A DNA stretch of 44,747 nucleotides from Candidatus Dormiibacterota bacterium (GTDB lineage: Bacteria; Chloroflexota; Dormibacteria; Dormibacterales; Dormibacteraceae), in assembly GCA_955652675.1 (NCBI GenBank), contig CATPBP010000044.1, positions 1-44,747 of the forward strand, written 5' to 3'. Shown here piece after piece: positions 14,553 to 21,503 of the stretch (positions are counted from its first letter, which is position 1; each line of letters starts with the position of its first letter). Both the position numbers and the translations under genes were made by a program. The notes beneath the pieces were generated by a model. The model was not told the origin of the DNA and ran no database searches. It saw only the letters and a program-made list of their open reading frames with translations.

Positions 14553-16043
14553 CTATGGGGACGCTTCTGCCGCCGCGACCGCTGGCCGGTCCCCGGCCAT
14601 GCTCTCGGTCATAGATTCAAGCTCCCTTCCTCGGGTCTCCTTGATGAACAGCCACACGAAGAGGAAGGAAAGCGCGGCGGACAGCGCATATAGGCCGTAG
14701 GCGTAGCCGAGCCCCAGCTTCGCCAGGCTCGGGAAGCTGGTCGAGATCAGCCAGTTGGCCACCCACTGCATAGCCGCGGCCAGCCCCAGCGCCGAAGCCC
14801 GGATCCGGTTCGGGAACATCTCTCCCAGGAGCACCCAGACGACGGGACCCCAGGACATTCCGAAGAAGAATACGTAGAGGTTGGCGGCGACCAGCGCGAC
14901 AGGACCAGATCCGCCCGAGAGGTGGGGCTTGCCGGCGGCATCCAGCGGGGCGGCGGCGAACAGGTACGCCATCGTCCCCAGCATCAAGAACATCCCGGCT
15001 GACCCCACCAGCAGCAGCGGCTTGCGGCCGAAGCGGTCGATCGTCGCGATAGCGACCAGGGTCGTGACGATGTTGGTGCCGCCCGTGATAACCGTGATGA
15101 TCAACGACTGCTTCTCTGTGAAGCCGACAGCCTGCCAGAGCACCGTGGAGTAGTAGAAGATGACGTTGATCCCCACGAACTGCTGGAACACAGAGAGGCC
15201 GATCCCGATCCAGACGATGGGGAGCAACCCGGCGCGACCGCCCAGGATGTCGCTGAACCGGGGCTTGTGCTCGGTCTTCAGCGACTTCCGGATCTCGGCG
15301 ATCTTGGCGTCTAAGTTGAGACCGCCCACCACCTCCCCCAACACCCTCTTCGCATCATCGTATTTGCCGATGGCGACCAGATAGCGGGGCGACTCCGGGA
15401 TTCGCAATGCTCCGACCAGGTAGATGACAGAGGGGATCACTTCCGTTAGAAACATCCAGCGCCAGGCGGGCAGACCGAAAAGCCATGTGCTCTCGGCGCT
15501 GCCCGCCGCCGCCGCGATCGCGTAGTCGGTGAGCAGGGCGATGAAGATGCCCACCACGATGGCCAGCTGTTGGAGAGAGCCGAGCCGGCCGCGAAGCGAG
15601 GCCGGCGCCACCTCAGCGATGTAGGCAGGGGCGATAACCGAGGCGGCTCCGACAGCCACTCCCCCGATGAATCGCCAGAAGCTGAAATCGTAGACCGTGA
15701 ACGCGAAGGCGACTCCAAAGGACTGGATCAGGAAGGTGGTGGCTGCCATGACCATGGTCGGAACGCGGCCGAAGCGGTCAGCCAGGCGGCCGGCGATGAT
15801 CGCCCCCAGCGCCGAGCCGAGGAGCGCGGAGGAGACCGCGAGGCCGAGTGAGACGGGACCTACATGGAACTGCTTCTGGACCGCTGCCACGGCGCCGTTG
15901 ATGACCGCGGTGTCGAAGCCGAAGAGGAAGCCCCCGATCGCGGCAACAGACGCAACCATGACGACGCGTCCGACATTGGGCGAACCGACCTCAACTCTCG
16001 CCTGCGGACCGCTGGATCCAGCAGACCCCCTTGGTTCACTCAT
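14553..16043 (-). CDS. MFS sugar porter (GlcP/XylE/GalP-like)
   Basis: A 496-residue, 12-helix sugar:H+ symporter. Family signatures are clear: GGFLFGFDTAVINGA in helix 1, GRLADRFGRVP after helix 2, APAYIAEVAPASLRGRL, RIPESPRYL at the centre, QQFVGINVIFYYS in helix 7, IDRFGRKPLLL, and FIKETRGREL at the C-terminus (usually PETKG). The likely substrate is glucose, another hexose or a pentose. It is the first gene of the minus-strand sugar operon, followed 40 bp later by glucokinase. The ATG at 16043 has AAGGAG about 8 bases upstream, and a plausible promoter lies at 16076-16105. Confidence 0.92.
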   Translation of the reverse strand: MSEPRGSAGSSGPQARVEVGSPNVGRVVMVASVAAIGGFLFGFDTAVINGAVAAVQKQFHVGPVSLGLAVSSALLGSALGAIIAGRLADRFGRVPTMVMAATTFLIQSFGVAFAFTVYDFSFWRFIGGVAVGAASVIAPAYIAEVAPASLRGRLGSLQQLAIVVGIFIALLTDYAIAAAAGSAESTWLFGLPAWRWMFLTEVIPSVIYLVGALRIPESPRYLVAIGKYDDAKRVLGEVVGGLNLDAKIAEIRKSLKTEHKPRFSDILGGRAGLLPIVWIGIGLSVFQQFVGINVIFYYSTVLWQAVGFTEKQSLIITVITGGTNIVTTLVAIATIDRFGRKPLLLVGSAGMFLMLGTMAYLFAAAPLDAAGKPHLSGGSGPVALVAANLYVFFFGMSWGPVVWVLLGEMFPNRIRASALGLAAAMQWVANWLISTSFPSLAKLGLGYAYGLYALSAALSFLFVWLFIKETRGRELESMTESMAGDRPAVAAAEASP

Positions 16044-16075
16044 CGCCGTGCTCCTTGGTGAATTCAGCGGGAGTA

Positions 16076-16105
16076 GTTAAACCGAAGGTTACTCCGCTCG
16101 TTCAA
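16076..16105 (-). promoter_or_regulatory. Putative sigma-70-type promoter of the sugar operon
   Basis: On the minus strand TTGAAC (16105-16100) and TTTAAC (16081-16076) are separated by 18 bases, each matching 4 of 6 consensus positions. A start of transcription near 16069 would leave a leader of about 26 bases with an AAGGAG before the ATG at 16043. Confidence 0.35.
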
Positions 16106-16111
16106 ACCTGA

Positions 16112-16126
16112 TTCAACTTTCTTGAA
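16112..16126. promoter_or_regulatory. Inverted repeat TTCAA-n5-TTGAA, possible operator
   Basis: A perfect 5-bp inverted repeat with a 5-base spacer lies just upstream of the predicted -35 box of the sugar operon. An additional direct TTCAA copy at 16101-16105 overlaps that box. Position suits an activator or repressor site. Confidence 0.3.
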
Positions 16127-16147
16127 GGACTCTGATCAGCCACCTGG

Positions 16148-16167
16148 ATGGGCCGATGAGGGCCCAT
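16148..16167. promoter_or_regulatory. Inverted repeat ATGGGCC-n6-GGCCCAT, possible operator
   Basis: A perfect 7-bp inverted repeat with a 6-base spacer in the divergent control region. It could be the binding site of a regulator shared by the sugar operon and the PfkB kinase gene; the LacI-family protein at 23230 is one candidate, but there is no direct link. Confidence 0.35.
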
Positions 16168-16390
16168 GCCAAAGATGGGTTTGATGATACTGCCGGGGGG
16201 CGATGGTTCACCGCCCAAACATGCGATGACTCAGTGGAGTGCGGCTCGCCACGGCACAATCCCGATGGACGGTGTCGGCAGGACGGACGCCAGGGGTGAC
16301 CCGGCACGCTTCTGCGCCAGGCAAACCTCGCCGGCTGCTACATTCCACTTCAATCGAGCTGACGTCCGGGAAGCTTGGAAGGAGGACGGA

Positions 16391-17338
16391 ATGATCGTCG
16401 TCTGTGGCGAGGCGCTGGTCGACATGGTGCCCTCGAAGTGCGGCACGGAGGACGGATACGTGCCCAGGCCGGGAGGCTCGCCCAGCAACGTCGCCGTGGG
16501 GCTGGCCAGGCTGGAGGTGGCGGTCGCCTTTCTCGGAAAGGTCTCCAGCGACCCCTTCGGCCGCCTGCTTCGCGGCCACCTCGAGACGAACGCCGTGGAC
16601 CTGCGGTACGTGGTAACCGGCACCGAGCACACGACCCTGGCCTTCGTGGAGCGGAGGCCGGGCGAAGAGGAGGAGTACAGCTTCTATGCGGAGAATTCGG
16701 CGGACCGCAACCTAAGACCGCAGGAGCTCCCCGCGACCTTCGCTCCCGAGGTGGCAGGCATCCACTTCGGCTCGATCTCGCTTGTGCTGGAGCCGGGCGC
16801 TGCCACCCTCGAAGCGTGCATGCGACGAGAGCGTGGCCGCCTCTTGATCTCGCTTGACCCCAACGTCCGGCCCTTTCTGATCGGAGACGCCGCCGCCTAT
16901 AGGGTGCGGCTGGAGGGCTGGGTCGCGACAGCAGACCTCATCAAAGTGAGCGCCGCCGACCTTGGCTGGCTCTATCCGGGAGTCCCCGCGGATCGAGTGG
17001 CCAGGGAATGGCTTGAGCTGGGACCGGCGCTGGTGGTCGTCACGCGGGGCAGCCAGGGCTCCTCAGCTTATGGCCGCCGGGCCGAGGCCTCCGCGGCGCC
17101 GATCCCGGTAAAGGTCGTGGACACGGTCGGGGCGGGCGACTCATTCACGTCCGGCGCGCTGGGATGGCTGCACCGCACCGGCCGGCTGGACCGCACCCCT
17201 GTGGCGGAGCTCTCCGAGGTGGAGCTGGGCGAGCTGCTCGGCTACGCGGGGCTGGTCTCCGCGTTCACCTGCACCAGAGCCGGCGCGGATCCGCCGTCAC
17301 AGGCCGAGCTGGCCGCCTTTGCAAGAAGTCGCGCCTAG
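16391..17338 (+). CDS. PfkB-family sugar kinase, fructokinase-like
   Basis: A 315-residue carbohydrate kinase. MIVVCGEALVDMVP at the N-terminus is the usual fructokinase opening; RPGGSPSNVAVGLARL is the first PfkB signature; SLDPNVRP lies mid-protein; VVDTVGAGDSFTSGALGWL holds the anion hole and catalytic Asp. It would phosphorylate fructose or a related ketose or 2-keto sugar with ATP. The start at 16391 is chosen for the AAGGAGG six bases upstream; the longer frame from 16166 is rejected. The gene is divergent from the sugar porter operon and probably shares its regulation. Its TAG stop overlaps the stop of the convergent Bcr/CflA gene in the same CTAG. Confidence 0.9.
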   Translation: MIVVCGEALVDMVPSKCGTEDGYVPRPGGSPSNVAVGLARLEVAVAFLGKVSSDPFGRLLRGHLETNAVDLRYVVTGTEHTTLAFVERRPGEEEEYSFYAENSADRNLRPQELPATFAPEVAGIHFGSISLVLEPGAATLEACMRRERGRLLISLDPNVRPFLIGDAAAYRVRLEGWVATADLIKVSAADLGWLYPGVPADRVAREWLELGPALVVVTRGSQGSSAYGRRAEASAAPIPVKVVDTVGAGDSFTSGALGWLHRTGRLDRTPVAELSEVELGELLGYAGLVSAFTCTRAGADPPSQAELAAFARSRA

Positions 17339-18582
17339 GAGCGGGGCACTGGCGCCGGGCGAGGGCGGAGGATGGTCAGGAAGCAGATCAGGGCGCCGGT
17401 GGTCAGGGTGGTGATCACCAGGGCCATTGGGACTGCCGTGGTTGGTCCCGCGATGCCGGCCAGCGGCGCCGCCAGGGCGCCGATCACGAACTGGCAGAGC
17501 CCGAGCAGCGCGGAGGCGCTGCCGGCAACGGCGCCCTGGTCTGCGAGCGCCAGAGCGGTGGCGTTGGGCATGACCAGGCCCCCGCTCGAGACGACCACGA
17601 ACAGCGCCGGCAGGATACCGTAGAGACCGGCGCCCGCCAAAACTGCCACGAGAAGCGCCAGCCCTCCAACGAAGGCGCTGATCAGACCGGTCGCAAGCAG
17701 CCGGCGAGCCCCCACCCGGACCACGAGTCTCGCGCTCACCTGGCCGGCCGAGACGATGCCGATGGCGTTCGTGGCAAAGACCAGACTGAAGCCCTGGGGA
17801 GAGAGCCTGTAGATGCCCTCCAGCACGAACGGCGATCCCGCGATGTACGTGAAGAGGGCGCCGATGGCCAACCCGCAGGAGAGGGCATAGCCGACGAACC
17901 GGCGGTCCCGGAGCAGCCGCCGATAGGTGGCAAGAGTCGGGGCCAATCCACCGGAACGCCGCCTCTCCCTGGGCAGCGTCTCGGGAAGTCCGAGGCCGGC
18001 AGCCACCAGGAGAAAACCCCCGATCAGGGCGAGGGCGAAGAAGCTCGTGCGCCACGAACCCAGCCTCAGCAGCTGGCCGCCGATGACGGGAGCCAGGACC
18101 GGCGCTGAGCCGTTGACCAGCATGAGGACCCCGAAGAAACGGGCCAGCGCGACGCCCGAGTAGAGGTCGCGCGCCACCGCGCGCGCGATCACGATGCCGG
18201 CGCCCCCGGCGGCGCCCTGGAGAAAGCGCGCCGCTATCAGCTCCGGTACGGAGACGGTGACCGCGCAGAGGAGGGAACAGACGGCATAGATCACCAGTCC
18301 GAGGAGCAGCGGCAGCCGGCGGCCCAGGGAATCGCTCAGGGAGCCGACCACCAGCTGCCCGCAGGCGACACCGAGGAGACAGGCGGTCAGCGTCAGCTGC
18401 GCCTGGGCCGCGCTGGCGCCCAGGTCCCTCGCCAGCGACGGGAGACCCGGCAAATACATGTCGAGTGAGAGCGGGCCGAACGCGGTCAGACCGCCCAGGA
18501 TCAGCGCGAGACGGGCCCGACCCGCCGGCTCTCGAGGGGCGACCGCGGACCCGATCTGCCTCCGCCGGAGGTCCAGTTTCAT
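17335..18582 (-). CDS. Bcr/CflA-family MFS multidrug efflux transporter
   Basis: A 415-residue, 12-helix proton-driven exporter. The opening FGPLSLDMYLPGLPSLARDL is diagnostic for the Bcr/CflA group (DHA1), followed by ACLLGVACGQLVVGSLSDSLGRR, which holds the MFS loop motif, and RFLQGAAGGAGIVIARAVARDLY. Relatives expel bicyclomycin, chloramphenicol, sulfonamides or peptides; the natural substrate here is unknown. The ATG at 18582 has only a weak upstream SD. It is convergent with the PfkB kinase, with a 4-base overlap. Confidence 0.9.
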   Translation of the reverse strand: MKLDLRRRQIGSAVAPREPAGRARLALILGGLTAFGPLSLDMYLPGLPSLARDLGASAAQAQLTLTACLLGVACGQLVVGSLSDSLGRRLPLLLGLVIYAVCSLLCAVTVSVPELIAARFLQGAAGGAGIVIARAVARDLYSGVALARFFGVLMLVNGSAPVLAPVIGGQLLRLGSWRTSFFALALIGGFLLVAAGLGLPETLPRERRRSGGLAPTLATYRRLLRDRRFVGYALSCGLAIGALFTYIAGSPFVLEGIYRLSPQGFSLVFATNAIGIVSAGQVSARLVVRVGARRLLATGLISAFVGGLALLVAVLAGAGLYGILPALFVVVSSGGLVMPNATALALADQGAVAGSASALLGLCQFVIGALAAPLAGIAGPTTAVPMALVITTLTTGALICFLTILRPRPAPVPRS

Positions 18583-18674
18583 CGCGCTTGCTTTTCAGTT
18601 TGGCGTGCCCCGCCCTGCCCACGCCTGCGCCGAAGACGCTCGTGTCGGTCCGTCTTTGCTCTCCGTGCGACGCC

Positions 18675-19106
18675 TCACCGGGGAAAGGGGCCGTTGAGCA
18701 CGACGTGAACAGCGCCGAGCAGGACGGCGCCGAACATGAGCAGGAGGTGGCGGCGGCGGAGGCGCGCCCGATCCGGCTGCCGCGGCTTGCGTAGCCGGTT
18801 TCCGACGACCGCTTCGACAACGATCATGAGAGCCGCCGCGTTGGCCATCCAGAGCCCGGCTTCGGAGGTCAGGGGCACCCGGGCTCTCCTGAGCGAGACC
18901 AGGCAGTGGGCCAACGCGAGCAGCGCCGCGACCGTGCCCGCCCAGTAGTGCGGCCGCAGCCAGCGAGTCGGGACTCGGTGGTCGCGGCGAAGCAGCCGGA
19001 ACAGCAGCGGCACCGGGGTGGCGGCCAGCAGCAGAGCCGCCGCCAGCCATCCGCTGCCGTAGGTCAGCAGAGTGTTCACGTCACCACGGCTGGCTAGCTT
19101 GATCAC
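18675..19106 (-). CDS. Four-helix membrane protein with two His-x13-His pairs, possible diheme cytochrome b
   Basis: A 143-residue protein with four hydrophobic segments (about 17-38, 53-72, 84-103 and 120-138). Segments 2 and 4 each have two histidines 14 residues apart: H53 and H67, H120 and H134. That spacing puts both side chains on one helix face across the membrane and is the pattern used in cytochrome b and ferric reductase-type proteins to hold two b-hemes between two helices. I do not recognise the family by name; a quinone- or ferric-reductase-like electron carrier is a reasonable guess. The start is GTG at 19106, with a weak SD; another GTG at codon 10 is possible. It is 92 bp upstream of the Bcr/CflA gene on the same strand. 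Confidence 0.7.
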   Translation of the reverse strand: MIKLASRGDVNTLLTYGSGWLAAALLLAATPVPLLFRLLRRDHRVPTRWLRPHYWAGTVAALLALAHCLVSLRRARVPLTSEAGLWMANAAALMIVVEAVVGNRLRKPRQPDRARLRRRHLLLMFGAVLLGAVHVVLNGPFPR

Positions 19107-19230
19107 TTTGACCTGTGGCGCCCTGGACGGGCCTCGTTCAGCCTCCAGATCGCCTAAGGGCTCTCCTCAACGGAGGATCCCGCGAGCCCGCGGCCGCCCG
19201 GATGCATGTGGTTACATAGTTGCGGCCCAG

Positions 19231-20061
19231 ATGTCCGACAGCGTGCCGCGCGTCACCCTCAACAACGGCGTGGAGATGCCCCAGCTGGGCTTCGGCGTCT
19301 TCCAGATCTCCAACGAAGACGTCACCGATGCCGTGCTGGCCGCACTGGAGTGCGGCTATCGCAGCATCGATACGGCCGCCGGCTACTACAACGAGGTCGG
19401 GGTGGGACAAGCCATCGCCTCCAGCGGCGTCCCTCGCGGCGAGCTCTTCATCACGACCAAGCTGGCGAACGACGACCACGGGTACGACTCTGCGCTGCGG
19501 GCCTTCAACGAAAGCCTGGAACGGCTGGCCATGGACTACGTCGACCTATACCTGATCCACTGGCCGGTGCCCACCCGTAACCGCTACGTGGAGACCTGGC
19601 GAGCCCTGGAGAGGATCTACTCCGAAGGCCGCTCCCGCTCCATAGGGGTCTCGAACTTCCTCATCCCCCACCTTCAGCGGCTGCTGGACGAGACCGAGGT
19701 CACGCCGGCCGTGAACCAGATAGAGATCCACCCCTACTTGCAGCAGCAGGAGCTGCGGCGCTTCGGCCGGGAGCACGGAATCCTCCCGGAGGCGTACAGC
19801 CCCCTGGCGCAGGGTGAGGTTCTGCGGGACCCAGTCATCACCGGACTTGCCGAGAGGTACGGAAAGACGCCCGCCCAGGTGGTGCTGCGCTGGCACATCC
19901 AGAGCGGAAACATCGTCATCCCGAAGTCGAATACGCCTGCCCGGATCAAGGAGAACTTCGAGATCTTCGATTTCGAGCTCTCCACCCCCGACATAAGGGC
20001 CATCGACGGCCTCGACAGAGGCGCCCGCACCGGCGCCGACCCGGCAACCTTCGTCGGTTAG
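19231..20061 (+). CDS. Aldo/keto reductase, 2,5-diketo-D-gluconate reductase type
   Basis: A 276-residue (beta/alpha)8 NADPH-dependent reductase. The catalytic tetrad can be traced: Asp and Tyr in SIDTAAGYYNE, Lys in FITTKLAN, and His in YLIHWPVP. GVSNF and the C-terminal cofactor motif NIVIPKSNTPARIKEN are also present. Members of the AKR5 group reduce 2,5-diketogluconate, methylglyoxal and other aldehydes or ketones. The frame is open back to 19072, but the first 53 codons are not protein-like and overlap the divergent cytochrome-like gene, so I start at the ATG at 19231. No good SD is visible; translation may be leaderless or weak. Confidence 0.92.
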   Translation: MSDSVPRVTLNNGVEMPQLGFGVFQISNEDVTDAVLAALECGYRSIDTAAGYYNEVGVGQAIASSGVPRGELFITTKLANDDHGYDSALRAFNESLERLAMDYVDLYLIHWPVPTRNRYVETWRALERIYSEGRSRSIGVSNFLIPHLQRLLDETEVTPAVNQIEIHPYLQQQELRRFGREHGILPEAYSPLAQGEVLRDPVITGLAERYGKTPAQVVLRWHIQSGNIVIPKSNTPARIKENFEIFDFELSTPDIRAIDGLDRGARTGADPATFVG

Positions 20062-20136
20062 CGGGAAGCTCCTCACCGCCCATCCGGTCGCTGCGCCGCC
20101 TCAGTAGCGCCGCGGTGATTGAATCTCTCCTTTGGT

Positions 20137-21285
20137 ATGGACCTGGAGTGGAACGCAGTGAGGCGGCAGAGGCTATGGCGGCACTCGCTGCTGGAACGTG
20201 CCCCAGCCGGGGGGTTGCTGGACGTGGTCCGCCAGACGTGCGGCATCCATGCGCAGCTGATGACTGCCGCTGAGATGTCGCTCGGAGTGCGCGTGGACGT
20301 GACCAGGAGTGACATTCGCGCCGCGCTCTGGCAAGAGCGCCGCCTGGTGAAGACGTATGGCATCCGCGGCACCATCCATCTCTTCGCAGCGGACGAGCTG
20401 CCGCTCTGGATGGCAGCCTCGCACGCCCGCCACGCGAACGCGGGCCAGGCGGAGGGTCGCCGCCTCGGCGCCCTGGGATTGACGCCGGATCAGGTTCGAG
20501 CTCTCGTGGAGGCCATGGGCGAGGCTCTCGACGGCCAGGTGCTTACTCTTCGCGAGCTGGGGGAGGAGGTGGTGCGCAGGACTGGCCCCTGGGCCGCCGA
20601 GTCGCGCAACGACGCCTGGATCAGCGGCTGGCCCATCTGGCGGACGGCGCTCGGCTCGGCCGCCACCGCCGGAGTGCTCTGCTTCGGACCCAATCGCGGC
20701 AACGAGGTCTCCTTCGTGAGGCCCGACCAGTGGTTCGGCCCCTGGCAGCCGGTCGATCCCGAAATTGCCCTCCAAGAGGTCTTCCGGCGCTTCCTTCGCG
20801 CCTACGGCCCCGCCACACACATCAATTTCGCGGACTGGTTCAGCATCCCGCGCCCGGCCGCCCGCAGGCTGGCCGGCTCCCTCGGTGACGAGGTCGTGGA
20901 GGTGCGCGTCGAGGGCAAGCCGTTGTTGAAGCTGGCAAGCGATAGCCTGCTCGCTCCGCCCTCAGGCGCCTCGCTGCGGCTGTTGCCCCACTTCGACTGC
21001 TATCTCCGCGGCTTCCACCCGCGCCAGGAGCTGGCGGCCGGGTACGAAGAGCGCGCGGCCGGGGGCACCGGGCGGGTCCCGATCCTCCTCATCGACGGCG
21101 TGGTGGCGGGGGTCTGGGAGCGGCGCCCGCGAGGGCCGCGGGTGGAAGTGCGCGTGGAGCCCTTTCGCCGCCTGACCACCCAGCTGCGCCGGGAGCTCGA
21201 GCGGGAGGTAAAGAGAGTCGGCGCGGTGATGGGGTCGGACGCCCAGCTGGTCCTCGGCGAGGTCCACCTCCGGCCCCACCTTTAA
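20137..21285 (+). CDS. HTH_42 winged-helix protein (AlkX/AlkZ/YcaQ-like)
   Basis: About 382 residues of the HTH_42 family (PF06224), which includes DNA glycosylases that open interstrand crosslinks and alkylation damage. Recognisable features are the N-terminal RQRLWRHSLLERAPAGGLLDVV, TYGIRGTIHLFAADEL (the conserved RGT-x-HL motif) and the C-terminal LLPHFDCYLRGF with ILLIDGVVAGVW. In AlkZ the catalytic motif is Q-x-Q; the equivalent position here reads IHAQL, so the first Gln is His. This variant seems to mark an actinobacterial-type subfamily of unproven activity. The start is the ATG at 20137; a TTG at 20119 is the alternative. It follows the reductase gene by 75 bp. Confidence 0.8.
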   Translation: MDLEWNAVRRQRLWRHSLLERAPAGGLLDVVRQTCGIHAQLMTAAEMSLGVRVDVTRSDIRAALWQERRLVKTYGIRGTIHLFAADELPLWMAASHARHANAGQAEGRRLGALGLTPDQVRALVEAMGEALDGQVLTLRELGEEVVRRTGPWAAESRNDAWISGWPIWRTALGSAATAGVLCFGPNRGNEVSFVRPDQWFGPWQPVDPEIALQEVFRRFLRAYGPATHINFADWFSIPRPAARRLAGSLGDEVVEVRVEGKPLLKLASDSLLAPPSGASLRLLPHFDCYLRGFHPRQELAAGYEERAAGGTGRVPILLIDGVVAGVWERRPRGPRVEVRVEPFRRLTTQLRRELEREVKRVGAVMGSDAQLVLGEVHLRPHL

Positions 21286-21318
21286 CGGCGGACTGGATTT
21301 TGGCTGCTTCGACTGGAC

Positions 21319-21346
21319 CCCCTCCCCCACAACACAAGGGGAGGGG
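21319..21346. terminator. Bidirectional hairpin between convergent genes
   Basis: A perfect 9-bp inverted repeat (21319-21327 with 21338-21346) of CCCCTCCCC type with a 10-base loop lies 33 bp after the HTH_42 stop and just beyond the small proline-rich minus-strand ORF. Read on the minus strand it shares CCTCCCCTTGTG with the hairpin at 35868-35885. No T run follows. Confidence 0.6.
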
Positions 21347-21351
21347 CACCC

Positions 21352-21480
21352 TTAGAGGGGGGGTGGCGGCGGCGTCTCGGGGTCCGGCGGCTCCGGTGGA
21401 GGGGGAACCGGCGGAAGATCCGGTCCCAGCGTCGGCTTGGGGTGCCGCGGCGGCAAATCTGGATCGAGCGCAGTGCTCAT
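21352..21480 (-). CDS. Small proline-rich protein
   Basis: A 42-codon ORF from the ATG at 21480 to TAA at 21352. The product is almost entirely Pro-rich, with repeated short units (DPDLPPRHPKPT, GPDLPPVPPPPE, PPDPETPPPPP). It starts 23 bp after the stop of the coiled-coil gene on the same strand, with GGAGCGAGG in between though rather far (about 14 bases) from the ATG. Acidic-Pro repeats of this kind are more protein-like than chance, but the GC-rich composition makes a random origin possible. If real, it would be an unstructured partner or surface peptide. Confidence 0.35.
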   Translation of the reverse strand: MSTALDPDLPPRHPKPTLGPDLPPVPPPPEPPDPETPPPPPL

Positions 21481-21503
21481 GCAACCGGGCTAGACCTCGC
21501 TCC

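Larger units (their letters stand above)
16044..16390. other. Divergent control region between sugar porter and PfkB kinase
   Basis: About 347 bp without a supported gene, locally richer in A and T than its surroundings between 16070 and 16145. It holds a likely minus-strand promoter and two inverted repeats listed separately. The kinase frame stays open through part of this region, but its codons there look random and the strong SD just before 16391 fixes the true start. Confidence 0.7.

Noticed and set aside
17335-17338. Frameshift or sequencing error suspected at the kinase and Bcr/CflA junction
   Set aside because: Both genes end normally; they are convergent and share a CTAG where each stop lies on its own strand.
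17297-18820. 507-codon minus-strand ORF overlapping the Bcr/CflA gene
   Set aside because: Alternative frame of the same strand; the 415-residue frame carries all the transporter motifs.
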